A stretch of 64,000 nt of DNA from Thermodesulfovibrionales bacterium (GTDB lineage: Bacteria; Nitrospirota; Thermodesulfovibrionia; Thermodesulfovibrionales; Dissulfurispiraceae). The stretch covers positions 1 to 64,000 of the forward strand of contig JAOAHE010000004.1 of the NCBI GenBank assembly GCA_026415415.1, given 5' to 3'. How positions within the stretch are numbered: the stretch's first letter is position 1; every line of letters starts with the position of its first letter. Below, piece by piece: positions 27,073 to 37,226 of this stretch. The position numbers and the translations under genes are program-made. The notes under the pieces were generated by a model. That model had not been told where the DNA came from, did not search any database, and saw only the letters and a program-made list of their open reading frames with translations.

Positions 27073-27729
27073 ATGGCAATTAAGTTAGTAATATTTGATC
27101 TTGATGGCACTTTAGTAGATTCAAGTATTGATATAACAAACGCTATTAATTATGCGATTGAGCCCTTTAGTATCCCGCCACTTACCCCTTCACAGACAAT
27201 TAAACTGGTTGGCGAAGGTATAACAAGACTGATGGAGAAAATAGTAAATGAGTCATTAGGAAGGAGTGCACATATCATAGATAGAGATTTATTAGTAAAT
27301 AGTTTTTTGCAATATTACTCAGAACATTTACTTGACAATACAAAAGCTTATCCCAAAGTAGAGGAGGTTCTACAAAGGTTAAATAACCTTAAAAAAGCTG
27401 TCATATCCAATAAAAGAGAGTATCTTACAACAGAAATACTTAAGGGTCTTAAGCTTTTACAGTATATAGATTTAGTTGTTGGTAGTGATACAACTCCTGA
27501 GAGAAAGCCTTCAGCTGTGCCAATTTTATATGTTTTATCACAACTTAATATCCCTTCAAATCAAGCAGTTATTGTTGGTGATAGTAGTTTTGATATTATA
27601 GCTGGTAAGAGAGCTAATATTAAGACAATCGGTGTAACATATGGTTACAGACCAGCTGAAACGTTAAAAGATGCTGATTTTTTAATAGCTTCTTTTGATG
27701 AATTACCTAACATCCTAATGCTGATCTAA
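27073..27729 (+). CDS. gph: HAD-family phosphatase, phosphoglycolate phosphatase-like
   Basis: The 218-residue protein carries the four HAD motifs: FDLDGTLVDS (nucleophile Asp), AVISNKRE, the lysine region SDTTPERKPSAVP, and VGDSSFDI. The inserted helical cap is the type found in phosphoglycolate phosphatases. HAD specificity cannot be read reliably from sequence, so the substrate is uncertain. It starts 6 bases after murB and is the last gene of the cluster, with a terminator overlapping its stop codon. Confidence 0.85.
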   Translation: MAIKLVIFDLDGTLVDSSIDITNAINYAIEPFSIPPLTPSQTIKLVGEGITRLMEKIVNESLGRSAHIIDRDLLVNSFLQYYSEHLLDNTKAYPKVEEVLQRLNNLKKAVISNKREYLTTEILKGLKLLQYIDLVVGSDTTPERKPSAVPILYVLSQLNIPSNQAVIVGDSSFDIIAGKRANIKTIGVTYGYRPAETLKDADFLIASFDELPNILMLI

Positions 27730-27755
27730 GTGCCTTAGATCTTTCTTAATTTTAT
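27723..27755 (+). terminator. Terminator at the end of the dcw-gph operon
   Basis: GATCTAAG (27723-27730) and CTTAGATC (27734-27741) form a perfect 8-bp stem with a 3-base loop, followed by a T-rich tract. The 5' arm overlaps the gph stop codon. Confidence 0.75.
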
Positions 27756-28096
27756 TGTTCATATAGCAAAATATATTTAAGATATAAAAGTCTATTAAAA
27801 ATTTGTTTGTATTAAAAAAAACCAGGTTTTTTAGTTTCCATGGTATTTTATAATGTTTTATTTTGGCTCATAGCTATCTTTAAAACTTATTATTAAACCT
27901 TTTTATTACTTTCATAAGTCTAATGTTAAAAGAGGAATTAGGTCTTACAGCTTAAATTAAGCTTTGGTGAAAACTTTTTAAGTGAGTTTTTTATACTTTA
28001 GTTTCTTTTTTAAAAGATGAGAATCGTGCTAAGTTTTTATAGAAAATCTCTAAATTGTGAATCATCATAACTTCAGCATTAAATTATAAAAAGTAT
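27756..28096. other. Gene-free spacer between the dcw operon and clpX
   Basis: About 340 AT-rich bases separate two convergent operons. I see no open frame with a ribosome site, no repeat and no clear terminator for clpX. Confidence 0.6.
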
Positions 28097-29350
28097 TTAG
28101 GCAGATTCAGCCTTTGGTTGCACTTGATTTTCATAAATAAGAATAGGTTTTTCTTTTTTAGTCACCGTATCTTCAGTAATTATGCATTCTGCTACACCCT
28201 TTGTTGAGGGTATATCATACATCACATCTAACATTATGTCTTCTACTATTGCTCTTAGTCCTCGTGCACCAACCTTTTTTTTGATTGATTGTTTAGCTAT
28301 TGCTTTTAGAGCTTCTTCTGTAAAAGAGAGCTTTACGTTGTCAAGGGATAGTAATTGCTGATATTGTTTAACAAGAGCATTCTTGGGCTCTGTGAGGATT
28401 TTAATTAGAGCTTTTTCATCTAAATCATCAAGGGTTGCTATGACTGGTAATCTACCTATAAATTCGGGTATGAGGCCATATTTTAATAAATCCTCTGGTT
28501 CTACATGGCTAAGAATGTTGCTAAGCTTTGTGGGGCTGGTATTATCAGATTTTAAATTGAACCCAATGTTTCTCTTACCTTTTCTGCTTTCAATTATTTT
28601 ATCAAGACCAACAAAGGCTCCACCGCAAATAAAAAGAATATTTGTAGTGTCAAGTTGTATGTATTCTTGCTGTGGATGTTTTCTACCACCCTGGGGTGGG
28701 ATGTTTGCAACAGTGCCTTCGATTATCTTTAGCAAGGCTTGTTGGACTCCTTCACCTGATACATCTCTGGTAATTGATGGATTGTCTGACTTTTTGCTAA
28801 TTTTGTCTATCTCATCTATATAAACAATACCTATCTGAGCTTTATCTACTTTGTAATTAGCTGCTTGAAGTAACTTAAGAAGGACATTTTCAACATCTTC
28901 GCCTACATACCCAGCCTCAGTTAGAGTTGTAGCATCAGCAATTGCGAAAGGCACTTCAAGGAACTTAGCAAGGGTTTGAGCAAGTAAGGTTTTTCCGGTG
29001 CCTGTAGGTCCAATCAATAAGATATTACTTTTCTGTAATTCTACATCAGAAATTGTTCCACTGAAGATCCTCTTGTAATGGTTGTAAACGGCAACTGAGA
29101 GTATTTTTTTGGCTTTCTCTTGCCCTATTACATAGTTATCAAGGAATTTATGGATCTCAGCTGGTAAAGGTATTTTTTTAGAGAAGTTACTACTACTTAT
29201 TTGAGAGTCTTGTTTGATTATTTGATTACAAAGCTCTACACACTCATCACATATATATACCATTGGACCAGCTATGAGTTTATTTACATCAGACTGAGTT
29301 CTTCCACAGAAAGAACACATTTCTTGCTGTTTTTTTTCTTTTTTTTGCAT
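28097..29350 (-). CDS. clpX: ATP-dependent Clp protease ATP-binding subunit ClpX
   Basis: This AAA+ unfoldase feeds substrates to ClpP. The 417-residue protein has the N-terminal zinc-binding domain CSFCGRT ... CDECVELC, Walker [13 protein letters not shown], the pore loop [10 protein letters not shown], Walker [11 protein letters not shown], the RKH loop region and the ClpP-binding loop IGF (NIGFN). The C-terminal domain includes [10 protein letters not shown] good ribosome site (TGGAGG) precedes the ATG. It is the third gene of tig-clpP-clpX, with a hairpin in the 95-base gap after clpP. Confidence 0.97.
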   Translation of the reverse strand: MQKKEKKQQEMCSFCGRTQSDVNKLIAGPMVYICDECVELCNQIIKQDSQISSSNFSKKIPLPAEIHKFLDNYVIGQEKAKKILSVAVYNHYKRIFSGTISDVELQKSNILLIGPTGTGKTLLAQTLAKFLEVPFAIADATTLTEAGYVGEDVENVLLKLLQAANYKVDKAQIGIVYIDEIDKISKKSDNPSITRDVSGEGVQQALLKIIEGTVANIPPQGGRKHPQQEYIQLDTTNILFICGGAFVGLDKIIESRKGKRNIGFNLKSDNTSPTKLSNILSHVEPEDLLKYGLIPEFIGRLPVIATLDDLDEKALIKILTEPKNALVKQYQQLLSLDNVKLSFTEEALKAIAKQSIKKKVGARGLRAIVEDIMLDVMYDIPSTKGVAECIITEDTVTKKEKPILIYENQVQPKAESA

Positions 29351-29374
29351 TTATCCTCCATTTCTTCCAATAAA

Positions 29375-29419
29375 ATTGAATAGCGGAAAAGATTGAAACA
29401 CCTTTTCCGCCTTTTCAAT
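29375..29419 (-). promoter_or_regulatory. Hairpin between clpP and clpX
   Basis: GCGGAAAAG (29383-29391) pairs perfectly with CTTTTCCGC (29402-29410), and ATTGAA/TTCAAT form an outer stem. On the minus strand the following sequence is A/T-rich without a clean T run. It could be an attenuator or an RNA-processing or stability element that sets the clpX level relative to clpP. Confidence 0.5.
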
Positions 29420-29445
29420 GGATCTTCGAAATTTTTAAATGATTA

Positions 29446-30045
29446 TTAATGAGTTTTGATTTCCTTTATAGTAGAGATAACTTCGTCAACTATGCCATAA
29501 TTTTTTGCATCTTCGCTTGACATAAAGAAATCTCTTTCTGTATCTGTTTGTATTTTCTCATATGGTTGCCCTGTATGGCGAGAAAGTATGTTATTTAGAG
29601 TTTCTTTCATTTTTAATATTTCCCGAGCATGTATTTCAATATCTGTGGCTTGGCCATAAAAGCCCCCCATTGGCTGATGTATCATAACTCGGGAATGGGG
29701 TAAAGCAAATCTTTTGCCCTTTGTTCCTGCAGCCAGCAACAAAGCCCCCATACTTGCTGCTTGACCGATGCAGTAAGTTGCAATATCTGGCTTGATGTAT
29801 TGCATGGTATCATAAATAGCTAAACCCGCTGATACAGAACCCCCTGGACTATTGATGTATAAATGGATGTCTTTATCAGGTTCTTCAGTTTGAAGAAATA
29901 ATAGCTGGGCTATAACAACGTTTGCTACGCTGTCATTAATTGCAGTGCCAATAAATATAATTCTATCCTTTAATAACCTTGAGTAAATATCATATACTCT
30001 TTCGGTTCTTCCTGTTTGTTCAATTACAATTGGTACTATACTCAT
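29446..30045 (-). CDS. clpP: ATP-dependent Clp protease proteolytic subunit ClpP
   Basis: This self-compartmentalised serine protease partners with ClpX. The 199-residue sequence has the catalytic triad in canonical positions: Ser98 in [11 protein letters not shown], His123 in VMIHQP and Asp172 in ERDFFM. The hydrophobic-pocket segment is [18 protein letters not shown]. Length is typical. AGGAGA precedes the ATG, which overlaps the trigger factor stop by 4 bases. Confidence 0.98.
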   Translation of the reverse strand: MSIVPIVIEQTGRTERVYDIYSRLLKDRIIFIGTAINDSVANVVIAQLLFLQTEEPDKDIHLYINSPGGSVSAGLAIYDTMQYIKPDIATYCIGQAASMGALLLAAGTKGKRFALPHSRVMIHQPMGGFYGQATDIEIHAREILKMKETLNNILSRHTGQPYEKIQTDTERDFFMSSEDAKNYGIVDEVISTIKEIKTH

Positions 30046-31289
30046 GCCTGTTCTCCTTCAACTACTTGAGCTTTATTTATAAGAAGTTCTAATACTTTGT
30101 CTTCAAATATAGAATACTCTATGAAATTTAACGATCCATCTCTGGCAATGTAATATTTTATAACATCATCTGGTGAGAGATTATTTTTCTTGGATATTTC
30201 AATTATCTTTGATTTCATATCTTCTTCACTAACAGTGATTTGCTCTTTTTCTCCAATTATCTTTAAAATGATAAAACTTCTAACTGCCCTTTCAGCAAAG
30301 GGAAGTACCTCTTTCCTTAATTCTTCTTCTGAGCGATTATCATTTTTAAGTGCTCTTAACTCAGCAATAAAATCATTAACTTTTGTATTTAGCATACTTT
30401 CTGGAATCTCAAATTTAGTTTCCTCAATGAGTTTATCAATAATTTGGTTGCCTTTATAATTTTTTGACTTTTGTATTTTTGCCTTCTGGAGAGATTCTCT
30501 GATTTTTTCTCTTAATTTATTAAGGTTTTCAAACCCAAGGTCTATAGCAAAGTCTTCATCTATTTTTGGGATATTTCGCCTCTTAACATCTTTTATAGTA
30601 ATTGTGAACTTTACTGTTTTACCAGCATATTGGGATTGATTATCCTCTGGGAAAAAAACTTCAGTCTGAAAACTATCATCTTTCTTTTTACCAACAAGTG
30701 AATCATGAAATTCCTGTGGGTATGGTCCGCTTCCTACTTTAATTAATACATCTTTGTTTGTTTTATCATCTATATTGGTATCAAAATCTACTGTAATTAA
30801 GTCTCCGATGGCAATAGGTTCTTCAATGCTTTCATAAGTTGCTTTCTCTTCTGCTAAGGATGTTAAAGTAGCGTTAATCTCTTCTTCATTTACATCAGTG
30901 GGGAGCTCTTTTACCTTAATTCCCTCATACTTGATATCTTTTATATCGGGCATTACTTCTACAACGAAGGTCATCGAGATAGGTATTTTTCTTTCAAATG
31001 ATGTAGCATCTTCAATAACTGCCTGTGAAACTGGCTTTATACCTGCTTCTGTTAGGGCTTTTTGGTAGTATTCATTGACAAGTTTTTCCATTACATCGGA
31101 TTCAACACTTTTGCCATATTTTTTTTCAATTATTGAGAGAGGTACCTTGCCTGGTCTAAACCCTGGTAAATGTGATTTTTTTTGCAACTCTAAAAGAGAG
31201 TGTTGAATTTGCCTTTCAATAACATCAGCAGGTATTTCAATGGTAATTCTTTTTTTTGTCTCCGAGATCCCCTCAACTGATTTTAGCAA
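30042..31289 (-). CDS. tig: Trigger factor (ribosome-associated chaperone, PPIase)
   Basis: The 415-residue protein shows the ribosome-binding domain with the signature [17 protein letters not shown], a central FKBP-like prolyl isomerase domain ([26 protein letters not shown]) and the helical C-terminal chaperone domain. It captures nascent chains at the ribosome exit. Translation begins at a TTG with GGAGG 7 bases upstream. Co-transcription with clpP and clpX is a widespread arrangement. Confidence 0.96.
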   Translation of the reverse strand: MLKSVEGISETKKRITIEIPADVIERQIQHSLLELQKKSHLPGFRPGKVPLSIIEKKYGKSVESDVMEKLVNEYYQKALTEAGIKPVSQAVIEDATSFERKIPISMTFVVEVMPDIKDIKYEGIKVKELPTDVNEEEINATLTSLAEEKATYESIEEPIAIGDLITVDFDTNIDDKTNKDVLIKVGSGPYPQEFHDSLVGKKKDDSFQTEVFFPEDNQSQYAGKTVKFTITIKDVKRRNIPKIDEDFAIDLGFENLNKLREKIRESLQKAKIQKSKNYKGNQIIDKLIEETKFEIPESMLNTKVNDFIAELRALKNDNRSEEELRKEVLPFAERAVRSFIILKIIGEKEQITVSEEDMKSKIIEISKKNNLSPDDVIKYYIARDGSLNFIEYSIFEDKVLELLINKAQVVEGEQA

Positions 31290-31831
31290 AATAGCCTCCT
31301 CTTTCTTAAATAAAGTTTGGTAATAGTACTTGATTTATGAGTAAATAATTTAATTAAGTGTAAAATTTATTACAGAAATTTGTCAATTTAGCTGTTACTA
31401 ATGAAATCTTATTGAAAGAAAAAAATAACTCAATCATTTTTAAAAAGGTCTATAAGCTTTTTTAATTATATTTTTTGTAGAGGATGTATCATTTTAGGAA
31501 AATTAGTAAAATGAACAGATGCCTTTAAAGAATTTAGTGACAAGCTTTTCTAATTTATATTTTAATGTCAATTTTAGTGGTTTAATTATTTAATGGTGTT
31601 TATAGAAAATGTTTCGATATTGATTAATTTTAGATTTCATTCTTTTTACATCTATTTTGAAAGTTGAATCTTTCTTTTAAAATGATAAATTGTTATTTTT
31701 TACTTTCGTATAGGCTTTTTAGCAAGTCTTATTTTAGTTTGCTGTCATACACTGTAGCAGCTTTCAATTGTGAAGACTTTCATACTAACCCTTGAGCATT
31801 ATATATTATTTACGATAAAATCTTCTTATAT
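31290..31831. other. Divergent intergenic region tig / sensor kinase
   Basis: This 542-base AT-rich spacer lies between divergent operons. Near the kinase gene TTGAGC (31792-31797) and TAAAAT (31816-31821) are 18 bases apart and could be its promoter. I see no RNA gene, long repeat or supported ORF in the remainder. Confidence 0.5.
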
Positions 31832-33562
31832 ATGAAAAAAGTAATTTTAAAATATCCCTTAATGTTTTTTTGTGTATTTTTAATTTCTATTTCACCTCTG
31901 TCAGACTTATCTGCCAATGAGTTGATGACAAAAAGGGTTATTGTAGTTGGCGGAAATAGTGCCTACCCACCCTATGAATTTATTAATAAAAATGGAGAGC
32001 CTGATGGTTTTGTTGTTGAATTAACAAAAGCAATCGCAGCAGAGCAAGGGTTTGAGATAATTATAAACCTTGGCGATTCTTGGAGTGATATGAGAAGGGC
32101 TCTTGAAAATGGCGAGGTAGATATCTTGCAGGGTATTTCTTATAGCCAAGAAAGGGAAAAGATTCTTGATTTTTCACCACCACACTCGTTTGTATCTCAT
32201 TCAATATTTGGACATTATAACTCTCCACCTGTACACTCTTTGGAAGAGCTGAAAGGTAAGGATGTTATCCTTCTTGGAAGGGGTATTATGCATGATTATT
32301 TTATACAAGCAAATATAGGAGCAAATATAATACCTGCTAAAACCTTGTGGGATGCTGTTAACTTGCTCTCTACAGGACTTCATGACTATGCTGTTCTTGC
32401 TACAAAGCCTGCTTTATACCTTATATCTACACATGAGTTAAACGATATAAAAATAATAACAAAGGATATAGAGACAAAAAAGTATTGCTACGCCGTAATG
32501 AAAGGCAATAGAGAAATACTTAATCTTTTCAATGAAGGTTTTGCAAAATTAAAGGCTTCTGGCAAATATAAGATTCTACATGACAAGTGGTTAGCAAAGC
32601 CAGAATTACCTTTATGGCTTACTCGTTATGCCACTTTTACTCTTATAATACTTGCCTCGGGTTTGGCTTTTTCTTTAGTATGGTCACACTCTCTTAAAAG
32701 ACTTGTAAAGATTAAAACACATGCTTTAGAACTTGAGATTGAGAGACGTAGAAAAGCAGCGGAAGAGCTTAAACGGCAACAACAACAACTTATACAAGCT
32801 GATAAAATGGCTGCACTGGGAATTTTAGTGTCTGGTGTAGCACACGAGATTAATAACCCAATAGGTTTAATCTTGTTAAATTTGCCCACATTGTCTACTG
32901 TTTACAGTGATCTTCAACCTTTGTTAGAAGAACATTATCAGAGAAATGGTGATTTTATGATTGCTGGTCTACCATATTCTCAAATGCGTACGGAGATGCC
33001 TCTGATGTTAGAGGAGATGCAAGAAGCTGCTAAAAGAATAAAAAGGATTGTGGAAGATTTAAAGCATTTCTCACGCCGGGGTGATGTTAAACATGATGAC
33101 GAAGTTGATATAAATGCTGTTGTGCAGACCTCTATGCGTCTTGTTGAAAATGCTGTTAAGAAAGCAACAAATCATTTTAAAACATATCTTTGTACTAACA
33201 TTCCAACAATAAAAGGTAATGCACAAAGACTTGAACAAGTTGTAGTGAATTTAATTTTAAACGCCGCTCAAGCTCTTCCGGATACTGAAAGGGGGATTTT
33301 CGTAACTACCTTCTTTGAGGCATCTACAAAATCAGTTATTATCCAAGTTTGCGATGAGGGGGTAGGTATACCACCTGAGGACATGCAACATTTAACAGAT
33401 CCTTTTTTTACTACAAAGAGAGAGACTGGCGGGACAGGTCTTGGGCTTGCCATCTCAGATGGTATAGTCAGAGAGCATGGCGGAAGTATACATTTTGAAT
33501 CAGTTGTTGGTGAGGGAACAACTGTAATTGTTAGGTTACCTGTTTTAGAAGATCAGAAGTGA
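31832..33562 (+). CDS. Sensor histidine kinase with periplasmic solute-binding-protein domain
   Basis: The 576-residue membrane kinase has a signal-anchor (residues 5-28), then a family 3 extracellular solute-binding domain (about 32-260, YPPYEFINKNGEPDGFVVEL). A second transmembrane helix lies near 265-285, followed by a coiled linker, the dimerisation/phosphorylation domain with His338 in VAHEINNPIG, and an HATPase_c domain (NLILNAAQALP, CDEGVGIPPE, TTKRETGGTGLGLAI). It should sense a small ligand outside the membrane and phosphorylate the next gene's product. The 4-base overlap with the regulator makes a clear two-component pair. Genes downstream suggest a carboxylate ligand; this is inference. 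Confidence 0.95.
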   Translation: MKKVILKYPLMFFCVFLISISPLSDLSANELMTKRVIVVGGNSAYPPYEFINKNGEPDGFVVELTKAIAAEQGFEIIINLGDSWSDMRRALENGEVDILQGISYSQEREKILDFSPPHSFVSHSIFGHYNSPPVHSLEELKGKDVILLGRGIMHDYFIQANIGANIIPAKTLWDAVNLLSTGLHDYAVLATKPALYLISTHELNDIKIITKDIETKKYCYAVMKGNREILNLFNEGFAKLKASGKYKILHDKWLAKPELPLWLTRYATFTLIILASGLAFSLVWSHSLKRLVKIKTHALELEIERRRKAAEELKRQQQQLIQADKMAALGILVSGVAHEINNPIGLILLNLPTLSTVYSDLQPLLEEHYQRNGDFMIAGLPYSQMRTEMPLMLEEMQEAAKRIKRIVEDLKHFSRRGDVKHDDEVDINAVVQTSMRLVENAVKKATNHFKTYLCTNIPTIKGNAQRLEQVVVNLILNAAQALPDTERGIFVTTFFEASTKSVIIQVCDEGVGIPPEDMQHLTDPFFTTKRETGGTGLGLAISDGIVREHGGSIHFESVVGEGTTVIVRLPVLEDQK

Positions 33563-34983
33563 AAGAGGATTTATATCCATCTTTTAAAATACTTATTGTT
33601 GATGATGAACAAGCATGGCTTCGTTCACTGCGAATCTCTTTGGCTCGTTTAGCAGGTATTACAAATGTAATTACCTGTCAAGACAGTAGACAGGTAATTG
33701 ATATTCTCAATAGAAATGATGTTGGGGTAGTTCTTCTTGATTTAACAATGCCTTATTTATCTGGCGATAAATTGCTTCAACTTATAAATGAACAATTCCC
33801 TGAGGTTGTTACAGTAGTAGTTAGCGGGATGAATCAGGTGGATACCGCTGTTAAATGTATGAAACAAGGTGCTTTTGATTATCTTGTTAAGACTTCTGAA
33901 GAGGAAAGAATCATAACAGTGGTTCTTCATGCCATTAGAATGATAGAAATGCAGCGTGAAAATATCGAGATTAGTCGCCGTTTTTTCTCTGAAGAGTTAT
34001 CTACTCCTGATGCTTTTTCTAAGATAGTGACAGCAAGCCAGTCGATGCACTCAATTTTTAAATATCTTGAAGCTGTCTCTAAAAGTTCTCAACCCTTACT
34101 GATTACAGGTGAAAGTGGTGTAGGTAAAGGGCTTATCGCTCAAGCTGTTCATAAATTAAGCAATTGTAAGGGTGAACTCGTAGCTGTTAATGTAGGAGGA
34201 CTTGATGACAACATCTTTTCAGACACTCTCTTTGGTCATGTAAAGGGGGCTTTCACAGGTGCTGACGCACCAAGAAGTGGGATGGTAGAGAAAGCAGCAC
34301 AAGGTACGCTCTTTTTAGATGAGATAGGTGATTTAACGATAGCTTCACAAATAAAACTTCTAAGGCTTTTACAGGAAGGTGATTATTATCCCTTAGGCAG
34401 TGATCAGCCTAAGAGGTTAAGAGCCAGAGTGATAGCATCTACTAATCAGGATCTTGAAAGAAAACTTCAAAAAGGTGAATTTAGGCGAGATTTATACTAT
34501 AGATTAAAGTCTCATCATGTTCACATACCACCATTACGAGAACGTAGAGAGGATATATTTGTTTTATTTAATCATTTTATTAACGAGGCATGCCAAGATA
34601 TGGGTAGGCAAAAGCCTCATATTAGCGAAAATATTCTTTCTTTGCTTCAGGTATATAATTTCCCAGGGAATGTTCGTGAACTAAAAGCAATGACCTTTGA
34701 TGCTATAGCTCGTTGTCAAGGAGACACTCTTACTATTGACCATTTTAATGATATTAATAAGAATATTTTACCTCACTCTGGACAAAAATTCTTCTCTGCC
34801 TCAGAGATATTTGATTCCCTTGATGAACTGCCTACTATAAACCAAGCTGTACGCCTACTTATATATAGTGCGATGAAAAGAGCAAAAGGGAATCAGTCTA
34901 TAGCAGCAAAACTTCTTGGCATCTCTCAGCCAGCTTTGAGCAAAAGGATGAAGCAAATGGATGGAAATTTCTTAGATTTTTAA
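33559..34983 (+). CDS. NtrC-family sigma-54-dependent response regulator
   Basis: The 474-residue protein has an N-terminal receiver domain (ILIVDDEQ, phospho-acceptor Asp61 in VVLLDLTMP, later VVSGM). A sigma-54 AAA+ domain follows, with Walker A GESGVGKG, the sigma-54 contact loop GAFTGA, Walker B GTLFLDEIGDL and the R-finger region RRDLYYRL. A C-terminal Fis-type helix-turn-helix is present (NQSIAAKLLGISQPALSKRM). It should activate a sigma-54 promoter when phosphorylated by the upstream kinase. A fitting -24/-12 element lies at 35103 in front of oadG. Confidence 0.96.
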   Translation: MKEDLYPSFKILIVDDEQAWLRSLRISLARLAGITNVITCQDSRQVIDILNRNDVGVVLLDLTMPYLSGDKLLQLINEQFPEVVTVVVSGMNQVDTAVKCMKQGAFDYLVKTSEEERIITVVLHAIRMIEMQRENIEISRRFFSEELSTPDAFSKIVTASQSMHSIFKYLEAVSKSSQPLLITGESGVGKGLIAQAVHKLSNCKGELVAVNVGGLDDNIFSDTLFGHVKGAFTGADAPRSGMVEKAAQGTLFLDEIGDLTIASQIKLLRLLQEGDYYPLGSDQPKRLRARVIASTNQDLERKLQKGEFRRDLYYRLKSHHVHIPPLRERREDIFVLFNHFINEACQDMGRQKPHISENILSLLQVYNFPGNVRELKAMTFDAIARCQGDTLTIDHFNDINKNILPHSGQKFFSASEIFDSLDELPTINQAVRLLIYSAMKRAKGNQSIAAKLLGISQPALSKRMKQMDGNFLDF

Positions 34984-34986
34984 TAA

Positions 34987-35040
34987 TTGTTATAGCTAAG
35001 ATTATTCATTTAGTTATAGGTTATAACAAAAGTTATAATT
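34987..35040 (+). promoter_or_regulatory. GTTATA repeat cluster, possible enhancer sites
   Basis: Four GTTATA units occur in 54 bases: TTGTTATAGC, TAGTTATAGG, GGTTATAACA and AAGTTATAAT. Two of them include the palindrome-like GTTATAA(C/T). They lie about 65-115 bases upstream of the sigma-54-like promoter, the usual place for activator binding sites. The region is AT-rich, so the call is tentative. Confidence 0.4.
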
Positions 35041-35102
35041 AATTTTATCTTCTTCAATCCCTAAACTTTTTATTCCTCAACCTCAGAAGCCTGATACTTT
35101 GA

Positions 35103-35118
35103 TGGAATATTTTTTGCT
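35103..35118 (+). promoter_or_regulatory. Sigma-54-like -24/-12 promoter upstream of oadG
   Basis: TGGAATATTTTTTGCT has GG at positions 2-3 and GC at 14-15 with the correct spacing. It keeps TTGCT of the consensus TGGCACG-N4-TTGCW. It directly follows the gene of a sigma-54 activator and precedes oadG by about 75 bases. Confidence 0.6.
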
Positions 35119-35190
35119 TAATAAATCTTACTCCGATATTTTTAATTATCTATTAATTTATTGCATTGAAGATTTGAAAATGGGGGGTTT

Positions 35191-35457
35191 ATGGACTGGA
35201 TTTATGACCTAAAACAAGCTGTGATTATTATGGTTCTTGGTATGGGGATAACCTTTTTGTTTCTTGGCATTTTGATTCTCATGATCCAGATGACCTCTTG
35301 GTTTATTTCTAAGTTTATTTCACCACAAGTTCCAGCTACCCAAGTAATAGCATCTTTTTCTGAAAACAAAAATGATGCTGCTTTGGTAGCTGCCATTTCT
35401 ATAGCAGTTAGGAAGTACCATCAAAATAAAATGTTAAGAAAGATGCAGGAGACATAA
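35191..35457 (+). CDS. oadG: Oxaloacetate decarboxylase gamma-chain-like subunit
   Basis: The 88-residue protein has one N-terminal transmembrane helix (about residues 10-36) preceded by a short acidic stretch and followed by a small cytoplasmic tail. This is the layout of OadG, which anchors and assembles the Na+-pumping decarboxylase. GGGGGG lies 5 bases before the ATG, and the stop overlaps the oadA start by one base. Sequence conservation is low in this family, so the call leans on topology and position before oadA and oadB. Confidence 0.85.
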   Translation: MDWIYDLKQAVIIMVLGMGITFLFLGILILMIQMTSWFISKFISPQVPATQVIASFSENKNDAALVAAISIAVRKYHQNKMLRKMQET

Positions 35458-37217
35458 TGAAAAAGCTCAAGATAAGTGAACTTGTATTAAGAGATGCTCA
35501 TCAATCATTATTTGCAACTCGTATGCTTACAAGCGATATGCTTCCCATTGCTGATAAGCTTGATAGTGTAGGTTACTGGTCAATTGAGTCTTGGGGTGGT
35601 GCCACTTTTGATACTTGTATTCGTTTTCTTAATGAGGACCCTTGGGAAAGAATTCGTGTTTTAAAAAGGTCAATGCCTATTACACCTCAACAGATGCTGT
35701 TAAGAGGTCAAAGTATACTTGGTTATCGCAATTATGCTGATGATGTGGTGGAGAAATGTGTTGAAAGAATGGCAATTAATGGAGTAGATGTATTTAGGAT
35801 TTTTGATGCTTTAAACGACCCGCGAAATCTAATAGTACCGATAAAAGCTGTTAAAAAAATGGGTAAACATGCTCAAGCTGCAATCAGTTATACAATTTCA
35901 CCAGTTCACACAATAGAAGGATATGTAGAACTGGCTAAGGAGTTTGCTAACATGGGAGCTGACAGTATATGTATCAAGGATATGGCAGCTTTACTTAAAC
36001 CATATGATGCATTTAATCTTGTTCGGGCATTAAAAAAAGCAATAGATCTCCCTATTCACGTCCACTCTCATGCCACAACTGGGATGTCAGTTGCGACTTT
36101 GGTTAAGTCCGTTGAGGCTGGTGCAGACATTGTTGATACAGTAATATCGTCTATGTCAATGGGAACAAGTCACTCACCGACTGAGGCAATAGTAGAGATA
36201 TTCCGTGACACTGAATTTGATACTGGTCTTGATATAAATCTATTACTTGAGATTGCAGATTACTTTAGAGCAATTCGTCCAAAGTATAAAAAGTTTGAGA
36301 GCTCTTTTGTAGGAGCAGATGCTCGCATATTGGCAGCTCAGATACCAGGTGGGATGCTCTCTAATTTAGAAAATCAACTCAAAGAACAGAACGCTCTTCA
36401 TAAAATGCCTGAAGTCTTAAAGGAAAATGCAAGGGTGCAGAAAGATTTTGGATATCCACCATTGGTTACACCTACTTCACAGATAGTGGGAACTCAGGCA
36501 GTCTTAAATGTGTTATTAGGCAGATATAGTAAGCTTACTGCAGAATCTATGAACCTGCTTGTTGGTAAATATGGTAGAACCCCAGCAAAACCAGACCCAG
36601 AGTTGGTTAAAATGGCTCTTAAAGGGTTAAATATGGATAAACCTATTGACTGTCGGCCTGCTGACTTAATTCCAAATGAGTTAGAAAGTATTGAAAAAGA
36701 ACTTAAACAAAAACTTGGTCAAGAGTCAGTTCCTATTGATGATGTGCTTACTTACGCTATGTTTCCTCAAATAGCTCTTAAATTTTTCCAAAATAGACAT
36801 AAAGGACCTGTCTCTTTTGAAGAACCTGCTTCTGCAAAGGCTTCTCCAACATCTGAGAGGTCAGCTTCTAACGGTCATGCTGTGTATATCGTCAATGTTG
36901 ACAATAAAGAGTATAGGGTAACTGTTCGTGAAGAAGGAAGTGTACAAGTATCACCATCAAAGCAGACGATGAATACAGCTGTCGATAAAAATATAACTAC
37001 AAAGAAAGCTGAAGTAGTTGAAGCACCTATAGCAGGGATAGTTTTAAAATTAACAAAAAATAATGGAGATCCAGTCAATGCAGAAGATACAGTTTTAGTT
37101 ATTGAATCTATGAAAATGGAGTTAGACATTAAGGCTCAATCATCTGGGAAAATAACTTATTTAGTAGATGCTGGAGCCTCAGTGGAGGCTGGACAAGTAC
37201 TTGCAAATATAAGTTAA
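35457..37217 (+). CDS. oadA: Oxaloacetate decarboxylase alpha subunit (carboxyltransferase plus biotin carrier)
   Basis: The 586-residue protein begins with an HMGL-like carboxyltransferase barrel (LVLRDAHQSLFATRM, ESWGGATFD, the metal-site HVHSHATTGM). The conserved PYC_OADA domain follows, then a linker rich in A, S and T, and a C-terminal biotinyl domain with Lys553 in ESMKMEL. It transfers the carboxyl of oxaloacetate (or the reverse with pyruvate) to biotin for decarboxylation by OadB. As a pyruvate carboxylase B subunit it would need a separate biotin carboxylase, and the adjacent oadG and oadB argue for the Na+ pump. Confidence 0.94.
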   Translation: MKKLKISELVLRDAHQSLFATRMLTSDMLPIADKLDSVGYWSIESWGGATFDTCIRFLNEDPWERIRVLKRSMPITPQQMLLRGQSILGYRNYADDVVEKCVERMAINGVDVFRIFDALNDPRNLIVPIKAVKKMGKHAQAAISYTISPVHTIEGYVELAKEFANMGADSICIKDMAALLKPYDAFNLVRALKKAIDLPIHVHSHATTGMSVATLVKSVEAGADIVDTVISSMSMGTSHSPTEAIVEIFRDTEFDTGLDINLLLEIADYFRAIRPKYKKFESSFVGADARILAAQIPGGMLSNLENQLKEQNALHKMPEVLKENARVQKDFGYPPLVTPTSQIVGTQAVLNVLLGRYSKLTAESMNLLVGKYGRTPAKPDPELVKMALKGLNMDKPIDCRPADLIPNELESIEKELKQKLGQESVPIDDVLTYAMFPQIALKFFQNRHKGPVSFEEPASAKASPTSERSASNGHAVYIVNVDNKEYRVTVREEGSVQVSPSKQTMNTAVDKNITTKKAEVVEAPIAGIVLKLTKNNGDPVNAEDTVLVIESMKMELDIKAQSSGKITYLVDAGASVEAGQVLANIS

Positions 37218-37226
37218 GGTCAGCTT

